NCBI GenBank assembly: GCA_949287655.1
Contig: CASEHD010000005.1
Span: 29,128 to 93,127 of the forward strand
Reading direction: 5' to 3'
Length of the DNA: 64,000 nt
DNA from: an uncultured Christensenella sp.
Lineage (GTDB): Bacteria; Bacillota; Clostridia; Christensenellales; UBA3700
Shown here: piece by piece, positions 27,169-34,685 of the stretch
Layout of the letters: every line of letters begins with the position of its first letter
Numbering within the stretch: position 1 is the first letter of the stretch
Made by a program: the position numbers and the translations under genes
The notes under the pieces: model-generated
Database searches by the model: none
Seen by the model: the letters and a program-made list of their open reading frames with translations, nothing else
Told to the model about the DNA's origin: nothing

Positions 27169-27836
27169 TTGTTTCCCCTTATAAAACCCTCAAAACAGCA
27201 AAACGCCCCCTGCAATCCGATAAAAGCTTCCGACAGGTCTCTTCCGTCGGCGAGCGCATGGTTGGCTGTAATATTTAAAGTCAGCTCCTTTTTGCCGTCT
27301 TTCTCACTGTATCTTCCCCAACATACGCGAGGTATGGAGTTGCTTTCCGGCAGATTGTCGGGAATAGGTTGCGTACAAGCGAGAAAATCTATCCACGGAA
27401 CATATGAAAGGTAATAATCGTCTATTATGGAAACATTATTATAATCCCCTTCAATATTCTTTGCCAGATTCTCCGCTTTTTTTATATCTCTGTCAGCGGC
27501 GGCGTGAAACGTTTCAAAATCGTCATCGGCGAAGCTTCTGCAATTTACAAAGCCGCCGTTTTTTGTCGCCACGGTGTAACAAATATTGCCTTTTTCAATA
27601 TCGAACACTTTCCCGTCCTGAATACGATATCTCATCCCGGGTATTCCGTTAAACACCTTGGTCACGGCATAACATATCGCAATAAACAATCTTTTGCCAT
27701 GCTTTTTACAATAATTCGCTATGTCCGTTACGTCCATTCTCATATTAATGCAATAACAAGGATTTGCAAATTTTGAAAACCAGGCGTACGTCTCTTTCCT
27801 TTCCCAGGAATCTATATCGATCTCTTTCATCTTCAT
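27165..27836 (-). CDS. CatA-like acetyltransferase
   Basis: 223 residues, the length of trimeric chloramphenicol acetyltransferases. N-terminal RKETYAWFSKFANPCY and DVTDIANYCKKHGKRLF resemble the HFxxF and DVT regions of the family, and NHALADG near residue 190 matches the catalytic HHxxxDG with the first His changed to Asn; the second, catalytic His is present. Many such homologues do not act on chloramphenicol, so resistance is not claimed. ATG at 27836 overlaps the HAD stop (ATGA), and its own stop overlaps the TIR start, so the three proteins are coupled. Confidence 0.75.
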   Translation of the reverse strand: MKMKEIDIDSWERKETYAWFSKFANPCYCINMRMDVTDIANYCKKHGKRLFIAICYAVTKVFNGIPGMRYRIQDGKVFDIEKGNICYTVATKNGGFVNCRSFADDDFETFHAAADRDIKKAENLAKNIEGDYNNVSIIDDYYLSYVPWIDFLACTQPIPDNLPESNSIPRVCWGRYSEKDGKKELTLNITANHALADGRDLSEAFIGLQGAFCCFEGFIRGNK

Positions 27837-28429
27837 TTTACCTCTATGTAATCGCAATCTGCCAGATATCTGAAAATCTCTCCCCAATTATAAACGGTTT
27901 TCAGAAAAGGATTATCTTTAAGCATTTTTCTGCCTAATGCATGAAAATACAGGCATTTTATTCCTGCAGCGGACAAATTTTCGCAAACGTCATACCTGTC
28001 ATCAATCATAAGGCTGATTCCTTTGCTTAAACAAATTTCTTTTTTGTCCAGCTTGCCCCATACAAAGTTTTCTATATTTATTCCCGCATCTTTCAGCTTC
28101 TTCTTCGCAATCACGGTTTCTCTTTCGTCAAACTGACCTCGTGCAGACACAAACCATACTTCGCAACCTGAATCGACTGCGGCGTCAAGCACCTCTTTTA
28201 CACAAGGCATAATGTCGAAAGCTTCAGAACACGCTGTCCTTTCTATATAACCCTTCAATTCCTTTTCAGTCCACGCGTATTTTTTCTGCACGCGCGGTTC
28301 ATCAGGATTCAATAAACTGTTTTTTTTAAGAACGCTGCGATCGTAAATCTCCGCCTCCGCCATAAAATACGATTCGGAATTAAACACTACACCGTCAAGA
28401 TCTACGCCTATTCTTTTAATTTTTTTCAC
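27833..28429 (-). CDS. HAD-superfamily hydrolase (5'-nucleotidase-like)
   Basis: 198 residues. Motif I is DLDGVVFNSE near residue 10 (both aspartates present), motif II VWFVSARG, motif III lysine in KKEICLSKG and motif IV MIDDRYD. These make an active phosphatase likely; resemblance is to the NT5C-type nucleotidases, but the substrate is unknown. It starts with GTG at 28429; AGGAG lies nine bases upstream and an upstream ATG is out of frame. First gene of the HAD-acetyltransferase-TIR cassette. A 230-bp inverted-repeat element ends 20 bases upstream. Confidence 0.7.
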   Translation of the reverse strand: MKKIKRIGVDLDGVVFNSESYFMAEAEIYDRSVLKKNSLLNPDEPRVQKKYAWTEKELKGYIERTACSEAFDIMPCVKEVLDAAVDSGCEVWFVSARGQFDERETVIAKKKLKDAGINIENFVWGKLDKKEICLSKGISLMIDDRYDVCENLSAAGIKCLYFHALGRKMLKDNPFLKTVYNWGEIFRYLADCDYIEVK

Positions 28430-28449
28430 GATTCACATCTCCTATCTGT

Positions 28450-28679
28450 TATACCAGCCCAGAATAATACGAACCAGCCCTGAGGCGCGCCTTTTATGCG
28501 TTTTTTAGCGATTCTCACTTGAAAACATTATAATATTATCTGCGTTCTAAGCCGGCAAATTTTTGTCGATACAAGGCAAATGCCGCAGGTAATATCAGAC
28601 ATATTATCAAGGCATTTAACGCAGTATCTACGGAAATTTGCCTCTTTAAACCAGGTTCGTATTATTCTGGTCTGGTATA
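28450..28679. mobile_element. MITE-like element, complete copy
   Basis: 230 bp without coding capacity, bounded by 26-base terminal inverted repeats: TATACCAGCCCAGAATAATA continuing to 28475, and its complement at 28654-28679, with 25 of 26 positions matching. The ends carry TATA, consistent with a TA-type target duplication. The left 100 bases recur at 63837-64000 and, decayed, at 63655-63840. Each end contains an outward TGGTATA, which can serve as an extended -10. It sits between the HAD cassette and the ABC exporter. Confidence 0.8.
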
Positions 28680-28735
28680 TTTTAACAATTCGGAGCGTAT
28701 CTTGTCAATGCTTATGTAAACAACCGCATCTTAAT

Positions 28736-31153
28736 TTATTCGGTTCTCAGCGCCTCTACCGGGTCTTTGTTCGCCGCAACCGACGACGGAACCAGTCCCG
28801 CTATCAGAGTCAGCGCGAAGCTGACGACTATCATTATCAGCGCGTGCCACGGCGACAGCATACACAGCGTGCCTATCTCAACCAGATTGTATATGATGAG
28901 GTTTATCGGTATGCTGAGGATATAAGTCACGATAACGCCGATGACGCCCGCGAGAAGTCCGATTATAAAGGTTTCGGCATTAAAAACGTTGGATATATCT
29001 ATCTTGCGCGCGCCCAGGCTTCGCAAAATACCTATCTCCTTAGTTCTTTCGACGACGGAAACGTAAGTTATTATACCTATCATTACCGACGAGACGACGA
29101 GGGATATCGCGGCGAAGCATACGAGAACTATCGAAATTATCCTTATTATCTCGTTCAGCATGCTGGTCGCCATCTCCGACATATCGACGTATTCGACTTT
29201 ATTGTCCGGATTGGAAGAGTTCCATGCGTCGAGGTAAGATATTATCGCCTCTTTTCCGCTGAAATCCTTGGGGTAAATGTTCATACCGGTCGGGGTAGTG
29301 TCTCCGCCCAGCTTCTGCATCGCCTTGCGGTAAGCGGAACTTTCGGTAAACGGGGTGCCTGTCGTCACGTCTGTTTCGGTATTCGCCGCCTGCGCTTCTA
29401 CTATCCGCGACTTGCCGTTGACTTCGAGAAGATAATCGGTAAGCTCGCTCGTATAGTTGATGCCGGTCGACAGAAGGGCGAGCTGAGTGCCTTCCTTGGG
29501 TCTCAATACGCCGACAACCTCTATCTCAAGGTTGGTTTCGCTTGCGGGAGCGGTGAAAAGTTCCTTCAATTCAGAGCTTTCCGTCTTTTCGACAAACTGT
29601 CCGTTTTCGCCCTCTTCGTACAGGTCGTCGTTGGCGATGACTCTGAGCTTTGTTCCTAAGATATCGTCAAAGCTTATCTCCGTTCTGTATTCGCTGAACC
29701 CGAGACCTTTCAGCACGCTTACGTTGGACTGGTTGTAAGAGTCCACGACGAGTATCACCTGATTCTTATTCTCAGGATAACTGCCTGCAATCAGATCGTA
29801 CTGCGAAAGTATGAATTCTTCGTCGCCTATTATTTCGCTCCAACCTATATTCGGACTGATCTTCATGCTGGAAATATCGACGTTGAAACTCAGTCCGCCG
29901 CTAGAATTTACTTTTTCGTACGTATCGCCGCCGGGGAAGTTGGAAACTTTACCGATAACCGTCGTATTCATTCCGTACGAATAAGTGACGCTGCTCGCCC
30001 AGCCGTTTTCCTCGACCTTCTTGACGTAGTCGATATAATCCTGGCCGAAATCGTTTTCGATTATCGCGTCGCTTATCATATTGATGATGTTGTACTGATA
30101 TATCTTGTCGCTGTCCGGATATTGGACCTTGCCGTTACTGCCCGAAGTGCCGCCCATAAACATATTGACAAGGACATTGGTATCGAAAGTCTCCTGCGCT
30201 ATCTGCACCGGATAACCGGCAAGCACCGTCTGTTGCAGGTCTTTCACGTAAGTCGAAAACCCGTTGGAAATCGCGAGGACAAGGCATACGCCGATAATGC
30301 CGATGCTGCCCGCGATCGAGGTCATAAGCGTCCTGCCCTTTTTGGTCATAAGGTTTTTGAAAGAGAGTTTTATCGCGGTCGAATAGCTCATCGACGACTT
30401 TTTCAGCTTCTTTTTCTTTTCCTTGTCCGTCGCCTCGAATTCGGCATTCTTTTCGGCGCTCGCTTCTTCGCTTCCGTCGTAAGGCATGGTGTCGCCGATT
30501 ATCTCGCCGTCCTTGACGCTGACGATACGGGTCGAATACTGCTCGGCAAGCTCGCGGTTATGAGTGACCATAATCACCAGCTTTGTGCGCGATATCTCCT
30601 TTAAAAGTTCCATTATCTGCACGCTGGTCGCGCTGTCCAGCGCGCCCGTCGGCTCGTCCGCAAGTATTATTTCGGGATTGTTGACGATCGCGCGGGCAAT
30701 GGACACTCTCTGCATCTGACCGCCCGAAAGCTGATTGGGCAGCTTCTTCATTTGTTCTTCCAGCCCGACCGTACGAAGCGCCTCTTCGGCACGTCTTTTG
30801 CGTTCTGCCAGCCCTACGCCTGAAAGCGTCATCGCCATCGCAACGTTGTCGAGTATCGTAAGATGTTGAATCAGATTATAACTCTGAAAAACGAAACCTA
30901 TCCTGATGTTGCGGTATGTGTCCCAGTCCACGTCCTTGTATTTTTTCGTCGATACGCCGTCTATCGACATATCGCCGTCGGTGTATCTGTCCAGACCGCC
31001 GATGATATTGAGCATCGTTGTCTTTCCGCAACCGCTGTGCCCGAGAATGGACACGAATTCGGTACGGCGGAATTCAAGGTTTATCCCCTTCAATGCGTGA
31101 ACGACGCCGTCGCCCGCTTTGTAATCTTTTGTTATTCCTTCTAATTTCAGCAT
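28736..31153 (-). CDS. MacB-like ABC transporter, fused ATPase and permease
   Basis: 805 residues. The N-terminal 230 residues are a LolD/MacB-type ATPase: Walker A GHSGCGKTT, signature LSGGQMQRV, Walker B IILADEPTG, and H-loop MVTHNRE. After a charged linker (about 235-255) comes an FtsX-type permease: helix 1 near 280-300, a large extracytoplasmic domain (300-670) and three C-terminal helices. Such fusions export peptides, antibiotics or lipoproteins, or act as mechanotransmitters. No partner membrane-fusion protein is adjacent. The promoter at 31180-31208 and AAGGAG before the ATG support this start. Confidence 0.9.
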   Translation of the reverse strand: MLKLEGITKDYKAGDGVVHALKGINLEFRRTEFVSILGHSGCGKTTMLNIIGGLDRYTDGDMSIDGVSTKKYKDVDWDTYRNIRIGFVFQSYNLIQHLTILDNVAMAMTLSGVGLAERKRRAEEALRTVGLEEQMKKLPNQLSGGQMQRVSIARAIVNNPEIILADEPTGALDSATSVQIMELLKEISRTKLVIMVTHNRELAEQYSTRIVSVKDGEIIGDTMPYDGSEEASAEKNAEFEATDKEKKKKLKKSSMSYSTAIKLSFKNLMTKKGRTLMTSIAGSIGIIGVCLVLAISNGFSTYVKDLQQTVLAGYPVQIAQETFDTNVLVNMFMGGTSGSNGKVQYPDSDKIYQYNIINMISDAIIENDFGQDYIDYVKKVEENGWASSVTYSYGMNTTVIGKVSNFPGGDTYEKVNSSGGLSFNVDISSMKISPNIGWSEIIGDEEFILSQYDLIAGSYPENKNQVILVVDSYNQSNVSVLKGLGFSEYRTEISFDDILGTKLRVIANDDLYEEGENGQFVEKTESSELKELFTAPASETNLEIEVVGVLRPKEGTQLALLSTGINYTSELTDYLLEVNGKSRIVEAQAANTETDVTTGTPFTESSAYRKAMQKLGGDTTPTGMNIYPKDFSGKEAIISYLDAWNSSNPDNKVEYVDMSEMATSMLNEIIRIISIVLVCFAAISLVVSSVMIGIITYVSVVERTKEIGILRSLGARKIDISNVFNAETFIIGLLAGVIGVIVTYILSIPINLIIYNLVEIGTLCMLSPWHALIMIVVSFALTLIAGLVPSSVAANKDPVEALRTE

Positions 31154-31179
31154 TCGAGTATCTCCTTTAAGTACCTACC

Positions 31180-31208
31180 ATTTTATGCGAGGGCAAATTC
31201 TTTGTCAA
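31180..31208 (-). promoter_or_regulatory. Promoter of the MacB-like exporter
   Basis: On the minus strand TTGACA (31208-31203), 17 bases, TAAAAT (31185-31180); leader about 20 bases. Confidence 0.75.
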
Positions 31209-31273
31209 TCTTAAGCATCGCGCGCACGGGAGTTATTACCTACATTTTACACATCAGCCTTAAAAAGTTTAAT

Positions 31274-31303
31274 TAAAAATTCCGCGCCTTTTTTGACGCG
31301 GAA
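31274..31303 (-). terminator. Terminator after the charged-linker gene
   Basis: On the minus strand TTCCGCG (31303-31297) pairs with CGCGGAA (31286-31280), followed by TTTTTAATT. It is 18 bases after the stop of the gene at 31321. Confidence 0.8.
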
Positions 31304-31320
31304 ATCGCTTCTTTCAGACA

Positions 31321-32244
31321 TCAGATCGCTTTCAGTGTCTCACCGGTAGCGGCGGACTGATACATCATCCAATACCCTCTGCCGCCCTTTTCGACCTCGA
31401 CCCACTGGCGGCACCCTTCATCCTCTTCGGGCGGATCGGAAGGATCGTCGCCGGGTATTCCGTAACATATGAATTCGGCGGGCTCGCCGACTACGCCGAC
31501 CACATACCATCCGCCGTCCGTCTTAACCCTTGCCCAGCGGGAGTCCGGTATAAGCGAATTCATCTCTTCGTCCTTTTCGTTTTCCTCAAAGAGTTTTTCT
31601 ATCTTATCCGCGATCTTATCGAAAAATCTGTACTCTTCGGGCGCCCCGCTTTCTTTTTCGCTTTGCTTTTTGACGTCCTCTTTTTCGATCTCTTCCTCAC
31701 TTTTTGTCGCCTTTTCCCGCTTTTTATCCTCTTCGCCGGCAGTACCCTTCTCTTCGTTTTTTACCGCCGTTTCGTCGCCCGCTTTCACCTCTTCCGCGGC
31801 AGGCTTCCCGGCGGCCTCGTCTTTCTTTTTCTTTTCCTGCGCCGTATTCTTTATATTCTCTTTTATACCGTCTGTCTCTTCGCGTTCACCTGCGCCGCCC
31901 TTCTTTCCTCCGTCGCCGAAAGCCGAGAGAGCAAGTTCTTCAAGAGGCGAAAAGTCGTACCCGCATACCGTCGCGCCCGCGCAGATCACCCTCTTTTCCC
32001 CGTCCGCAACTATCGCCGCGCAGTCCCCCGAAAGGTCTGTACGTACCAGATATATCCTGTCTCCGCCAAGTTTTACGACCCGCCTTTCATCACCGACCGC
32101 GACGACCGCGTAAAGGTCTTTGCGCCCGCTCGCCAGATTTATCCGCACGTCCGACTTTTCTTTAAAACATTCGAATCTTGCGACGCCCGAAACGCCGTGC
32201 GCCCCTCGCGGCGAAAGCACCGCTGTCTTTTTAACGATTATCAT
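31321..32244 (-). CDS. Hypothetical protein with a long Lys/Glu-rich linker
   Basis: 307 residues, not recognised. A beta-rich N-terminal domain (1 to about 105; contains VARFECFKEKSDVRINLA) is joined by about 110 residues of low-complexity K/E/A sequence to a C-terminal domain (SRWARVKTDGGWYVVGVVGE to the end) rich in aromatic residues. No signal peptide. The ATG at 32244 is chosen for its GGAGGT site; upstream codons are open but lack one. The linker looks disordered or helical and highly soluble. Confidence 0.65.
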   Translation of the reverse strand: MIIVKKTAVLSPRGAHGVSGVARFECFKEKSDVRINLASGRKDLYAVVAVGDERRVVKLGGDRIYLVRTDLSGDCAAIVADGEKRVICAGATVCGYDFSPLEELALSAFGDGGKKGGAGEREETDGIKENIKNTAQEKKKKDEAAGKPAAEEVKAGDETAVKNEEKGTAGEEDKKREKATKSEEEIEKEDVKKQSEKESGAPEEYRFFDKIADKIEKLFEENEKDEEMNSLIPDSRWARVKTDGGWYVVGVVGEPAEFICYGIPGDDPSDPPEEDEGCRQWVEVEKGGRGYWMMYQSAATGETLKAI

Positions 32245-32411
32245 ATCTGTTACCTCCGCATTTTCTCGTCGAGATAATATATGCGGCGTTTCCGCCCGGT
32301 ATAACGGCAGGCGGAAATCGCGCTTTTTAGACACGTTTTTCCGTTTTCCGAAAGCTCTCTCCGCGCGTTGTTTTTTTGCTTTTTCCATTAAGATATACCA
32401 ATCCGGAATAC

Positions 32412-32440
32412 AAAAAAACGCCGTTAAAAGCGGCGTTTTC
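32412..32440 (-). terminator. Terminator of the metG-tatD-rSAM-ksgA operon
   Basis: AAAACGCCG (32415-32423) pairs with CGGCGTTTT (32431-32439). On the minus strand seven T follow (32418-32412). It lies about 33 bases after the ksgA stop. Confidence 0.9.
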
Positions 32441-32472
32441 TTTACCTTACAACCGGGTTTAACCTACACGGG

Positions 32473-33291
32473 TCAGATAAATTTGCTCAATTTTACAAAG
32501 TCGTCCACGCTTAAAACTTCGCCTCTTACGCTTGACGAAAACCCCGCGCTCACGACTGCGTTTGCCGCGCTCTCCTTGCTTATTCCGAAGAAAGACGCAA
32601 TGTTGTTGACAAGGGTCTTCCTTCTCATCGCGAAAGCCGCGCGTATAAGCTTTTTTATCTTTGCCTTATCCTCTCCCGCATATCTGTCGTTCATCGTGAC
32701 CGTGACCACGCAACTGTCCACGTTGGGCACAGGGTAAAACATCTTTCTGTTCACTATTCGCGTTATTTTCGCTTCCCCTTCGAGAGCGACCGCCGCGGTT
32801 ATCGCGCCGTATTCCGCGCTGCCCGCCTTTGCGACCAGCCTGTCGCCGACCTCTTTCTGCACCATGACCGTTATGCTTTCCGGCTTATTGTCACATTCGA
32901 TAAAACGCATTATCACCGGCGTCGTGATATAATAAGGAAGATTTGCGACCAGCTTGTATTTTCCGCCCGTCTTTTCCGCTATCTCCCCGTCCGTCACCTT
33001 GCCCGCGTCTTTAAATATCACTTCCGCGTTGGAAAAACCGGCGAGAGTTTCTTTAAGCACGGGCCTTAGATTTTCGTCTATCTCGTACGCGACGACCTTT
33101 TTCGCGGTCTTAGCGAGCTCCGCGGTCAGCGTGCCAGCGCCCGGTCCTATTTCCAGTACCGTGTCGCCGTCCGTAATCCCCGCGTCCGTCACTATCGCGG
33201 CGAGGAGATTGGTATCCGTGATAAAATTCTGTCCGTATCGCTTATTGAATTTAAACGCGTTTTTTGCAAGGACCTCTTTTATCTCACTCAT
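32473..33291 (-). CDS. rsmA: 16S rRNA dimethyladenosine transferase KsgA/RsmA
   Basis: Dimethylates A1518 and A1519 of 16S rRNA late in 30S assembly. 272 residues. N-terminal KRYGQNFITD, SAM-binding VLEIGPGAGTLT, YEIDENL, and the catalytic NLPYYITTP (motif IV) followed by MVQKEVGDR. Last gene of the metG operon; its ATG lies inside the end of the radical SAM gene (8-base overlap). Confidence 0.96.
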   Translation of the reverse strand: MSEIKEVLAKNAFKFNKRYGQNFITDTNLLAAIVTDAGITDGDTVLEIGPGAGTLTAELAKTAKKVVAYEIDENLRPVLKETLAGFSNAEVIFKDAGKVTDGEIAEKTGGKYKLVANLPYYITTPVIMRFIECDNKPESITVMVQKEVGDRLVAKAGSAEYGAITAAVALEGEAKITRIVNRKMFYPVPNVDSCVVTVTMNDRYAGEDKAKIKKLIRAAFAMRRKTLVNNIASFFGISKESAANAVVSAGFSSSVRGEVLSVDDFVKLSKFI

Positions 33292-33904
33292 CTATCATTT
33301 CCCTGACTCTTAATTTTGCGCCGACAGACTTTGCTATCTCCTGCGCCTTTTCTATATCCTCTTTGCCTATGCAGTCGACGACGGAAAAGATCACGTTGCC
33401 GCCGTGCGATACGCAAAGGCGCGCAAAATCCAGCATTATGTCGAACGCCTTTAAGCCGAAAATGCTATGGCATATCGCGTCGTATTTTTCGGGCGTGACC
33501 TGGTTTAAACTTATCCCTATCACGTCTATCGCCCTGCAAAGCCTTTCGCTGACGTCATTGCCGAGTATCGCGTTTGCCTGTCCGTTGGTGTTTATCCTTG
33601 TGCGCAGACCTTTTTTGTGCGCGAACTTTGCGACCTTTTCGAGTTCGTCGAAACGGTATGTCGGCTCTCCGTAACCGCAGAACACGAGTTCTTTGTATTT
33701 GGTCAGATCGTACTTCCCGAGCGCTTCTATGACCTCTTCCGCGGTCGGCTCTTTTTCAAGCCACAGATCGTAGCCCTCATAGCCGTGCGGTTTCTTGCGA
33801 TCGGTATCGTAATTGCGCACGCAGAAAACACAGGCGTTGGAGCACCTGTTGGTCAGATTGACATATAATTTGCCGTCTATTTCGTAAACGTATTGCTTAG
33901 CCAT
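33284..33904 (-). CDS. TatD-associated radical SAM protein
   Basis: 206 residues, short radical SAM enzyme. The cluster motif CSNACVFC (CxxxCxxC) is near residue 21, followed by the SAM-binding GYGEPT and RINTNGQA. This small family is recurrently encoded beside tatD, as here; the reaction is not known. It occupies the place where B. subtilis and relatives have rnmV between tatD and ksgA. Overlaps tatD by eight bases and ksgA by eight. Confidence 0.9.
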   Translation of the reverse strand: MAKQYVYEIDGKLYVNLTNRCSNACVFCVRNYDTDRKKPHGYEGYDLWLEKEPTAEEVIEALGKYDLTKYKELVFCGYGEPTYRFDELEKVAKFAHKKGLRTRINTNGQANAILGNDVSERLCRAIDVIGISLNQVTPEKYDAICHSIFGLKAFDIMLDFARLCVSHGGNVIFSVVDCIGKEDIEKAQEIAKSVGAKLRVREMIDE

Positions 33905-34685
33905 GTTTGATAAATTTCCTCATCTTCGGGAAAAGATCGAGCGTGTTTTTTACCGTAAGATCTTCGAATTCCTGATATTCCATATCAAGCGTCGCGGCGA
34001 TATATTCCGCAGTTTTTACCACGTATTTCGGCTCGTTCCTCTTTCCTCTGAACGGCACCGGGGTCATATAAGGGCAGTCGGTTTCAACTATCAGCCTGTC
34101 CCTCGGCACCGCGCGTATTATATCGTCCTTTTTCGCGTTCTTGAAAGTCACCACGCCGCCGAAAGCGAAATAGCTGTCGAAAGGAGCCAGTTCCTTTACG
34201 AACTCCTTGCTGCCGCAGTAGCAATGCATCAGCATGCCGTGCTGAATGTAGCGGCGGTTTTCTTTTAATATCGTCATCAGATCGCCGTATGCGTCGCGGA
34301 TATGCAGAGATATCGGCAATTTCGCCTCGTGCGCCATTTCGAGCTGGGCGATAAACGCGCGCTTTTGTATCTCCCTTTCGGGCGTCTCGTAATAATAGTC
34401 GAGCCCTATCTCGCCTATCCCGACAACCTTGGGCAGTTTTGCCGCTTCGAGGTAATATTCCCTTTCCTTGTCGCCGTAAATTTCGGCAAATTCCGGGTGA
34501 GTGCCGACGAGCGCGAACACGTTTTCGTTTTCGGCAGCTATCTTCACCGCGTCGCGCGAAGTGCCGATGTCGCACCCGACCTCGATTATCGCGAGCAGTC
34601 CGTCTTTTTCCATATCCGCGATTATCCGCGGCGCGTCCTCTCTCAGGCTCTCTTCGGTGATATGCGCGTGAGAATCTATTATCAT
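33897..34685 (-). CDS. tatD: TatD-family metal-dependent hydrolase
   Basis: Metal-dependent DNase/hydrolase, TIM barrel, 262 residues. Metal ligands: SHAHI near residue 5, Glu in GEIGLDYYYE, His in SLHIRDA, HCYCG and Asp in VETDCPYM. Length is normal. The ATG overlaps the metG stop by four bases. Family members cut 3' ends of DNA or act on D-aminoacyl-tRNA-like substrates. Confidence 0.94.
   Translation of the reverse strand: MIIDSHAHITEESLREDAPRIIADMEKDGLLAIIEVGCDIGTSRDAVKIAAENENVFALVGTHPEFAEIYGDKEREYYLEAAKLPKVVGIGEIGLDYYYETPEREIQKRAFIAQLEMAHEAKLPISLHIRDAYGDLMTILKENRRYIQHGMLMHCYCGSKEFVKELAPFDSYFAFGGVVTFKNAKKDDIIRAVPRDRLIVETDCPYMTPVPFRGKRNEPKYVVKTAEYIAATLDMEYQEFEDLTVKNTLDLFPKMRKFIKHG

Noticed and set aside
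27165..27836. Chloramphenicol resistance gene
   Set aside because: Family likeness only; the HH pair is NH and the context does not point to resistance.
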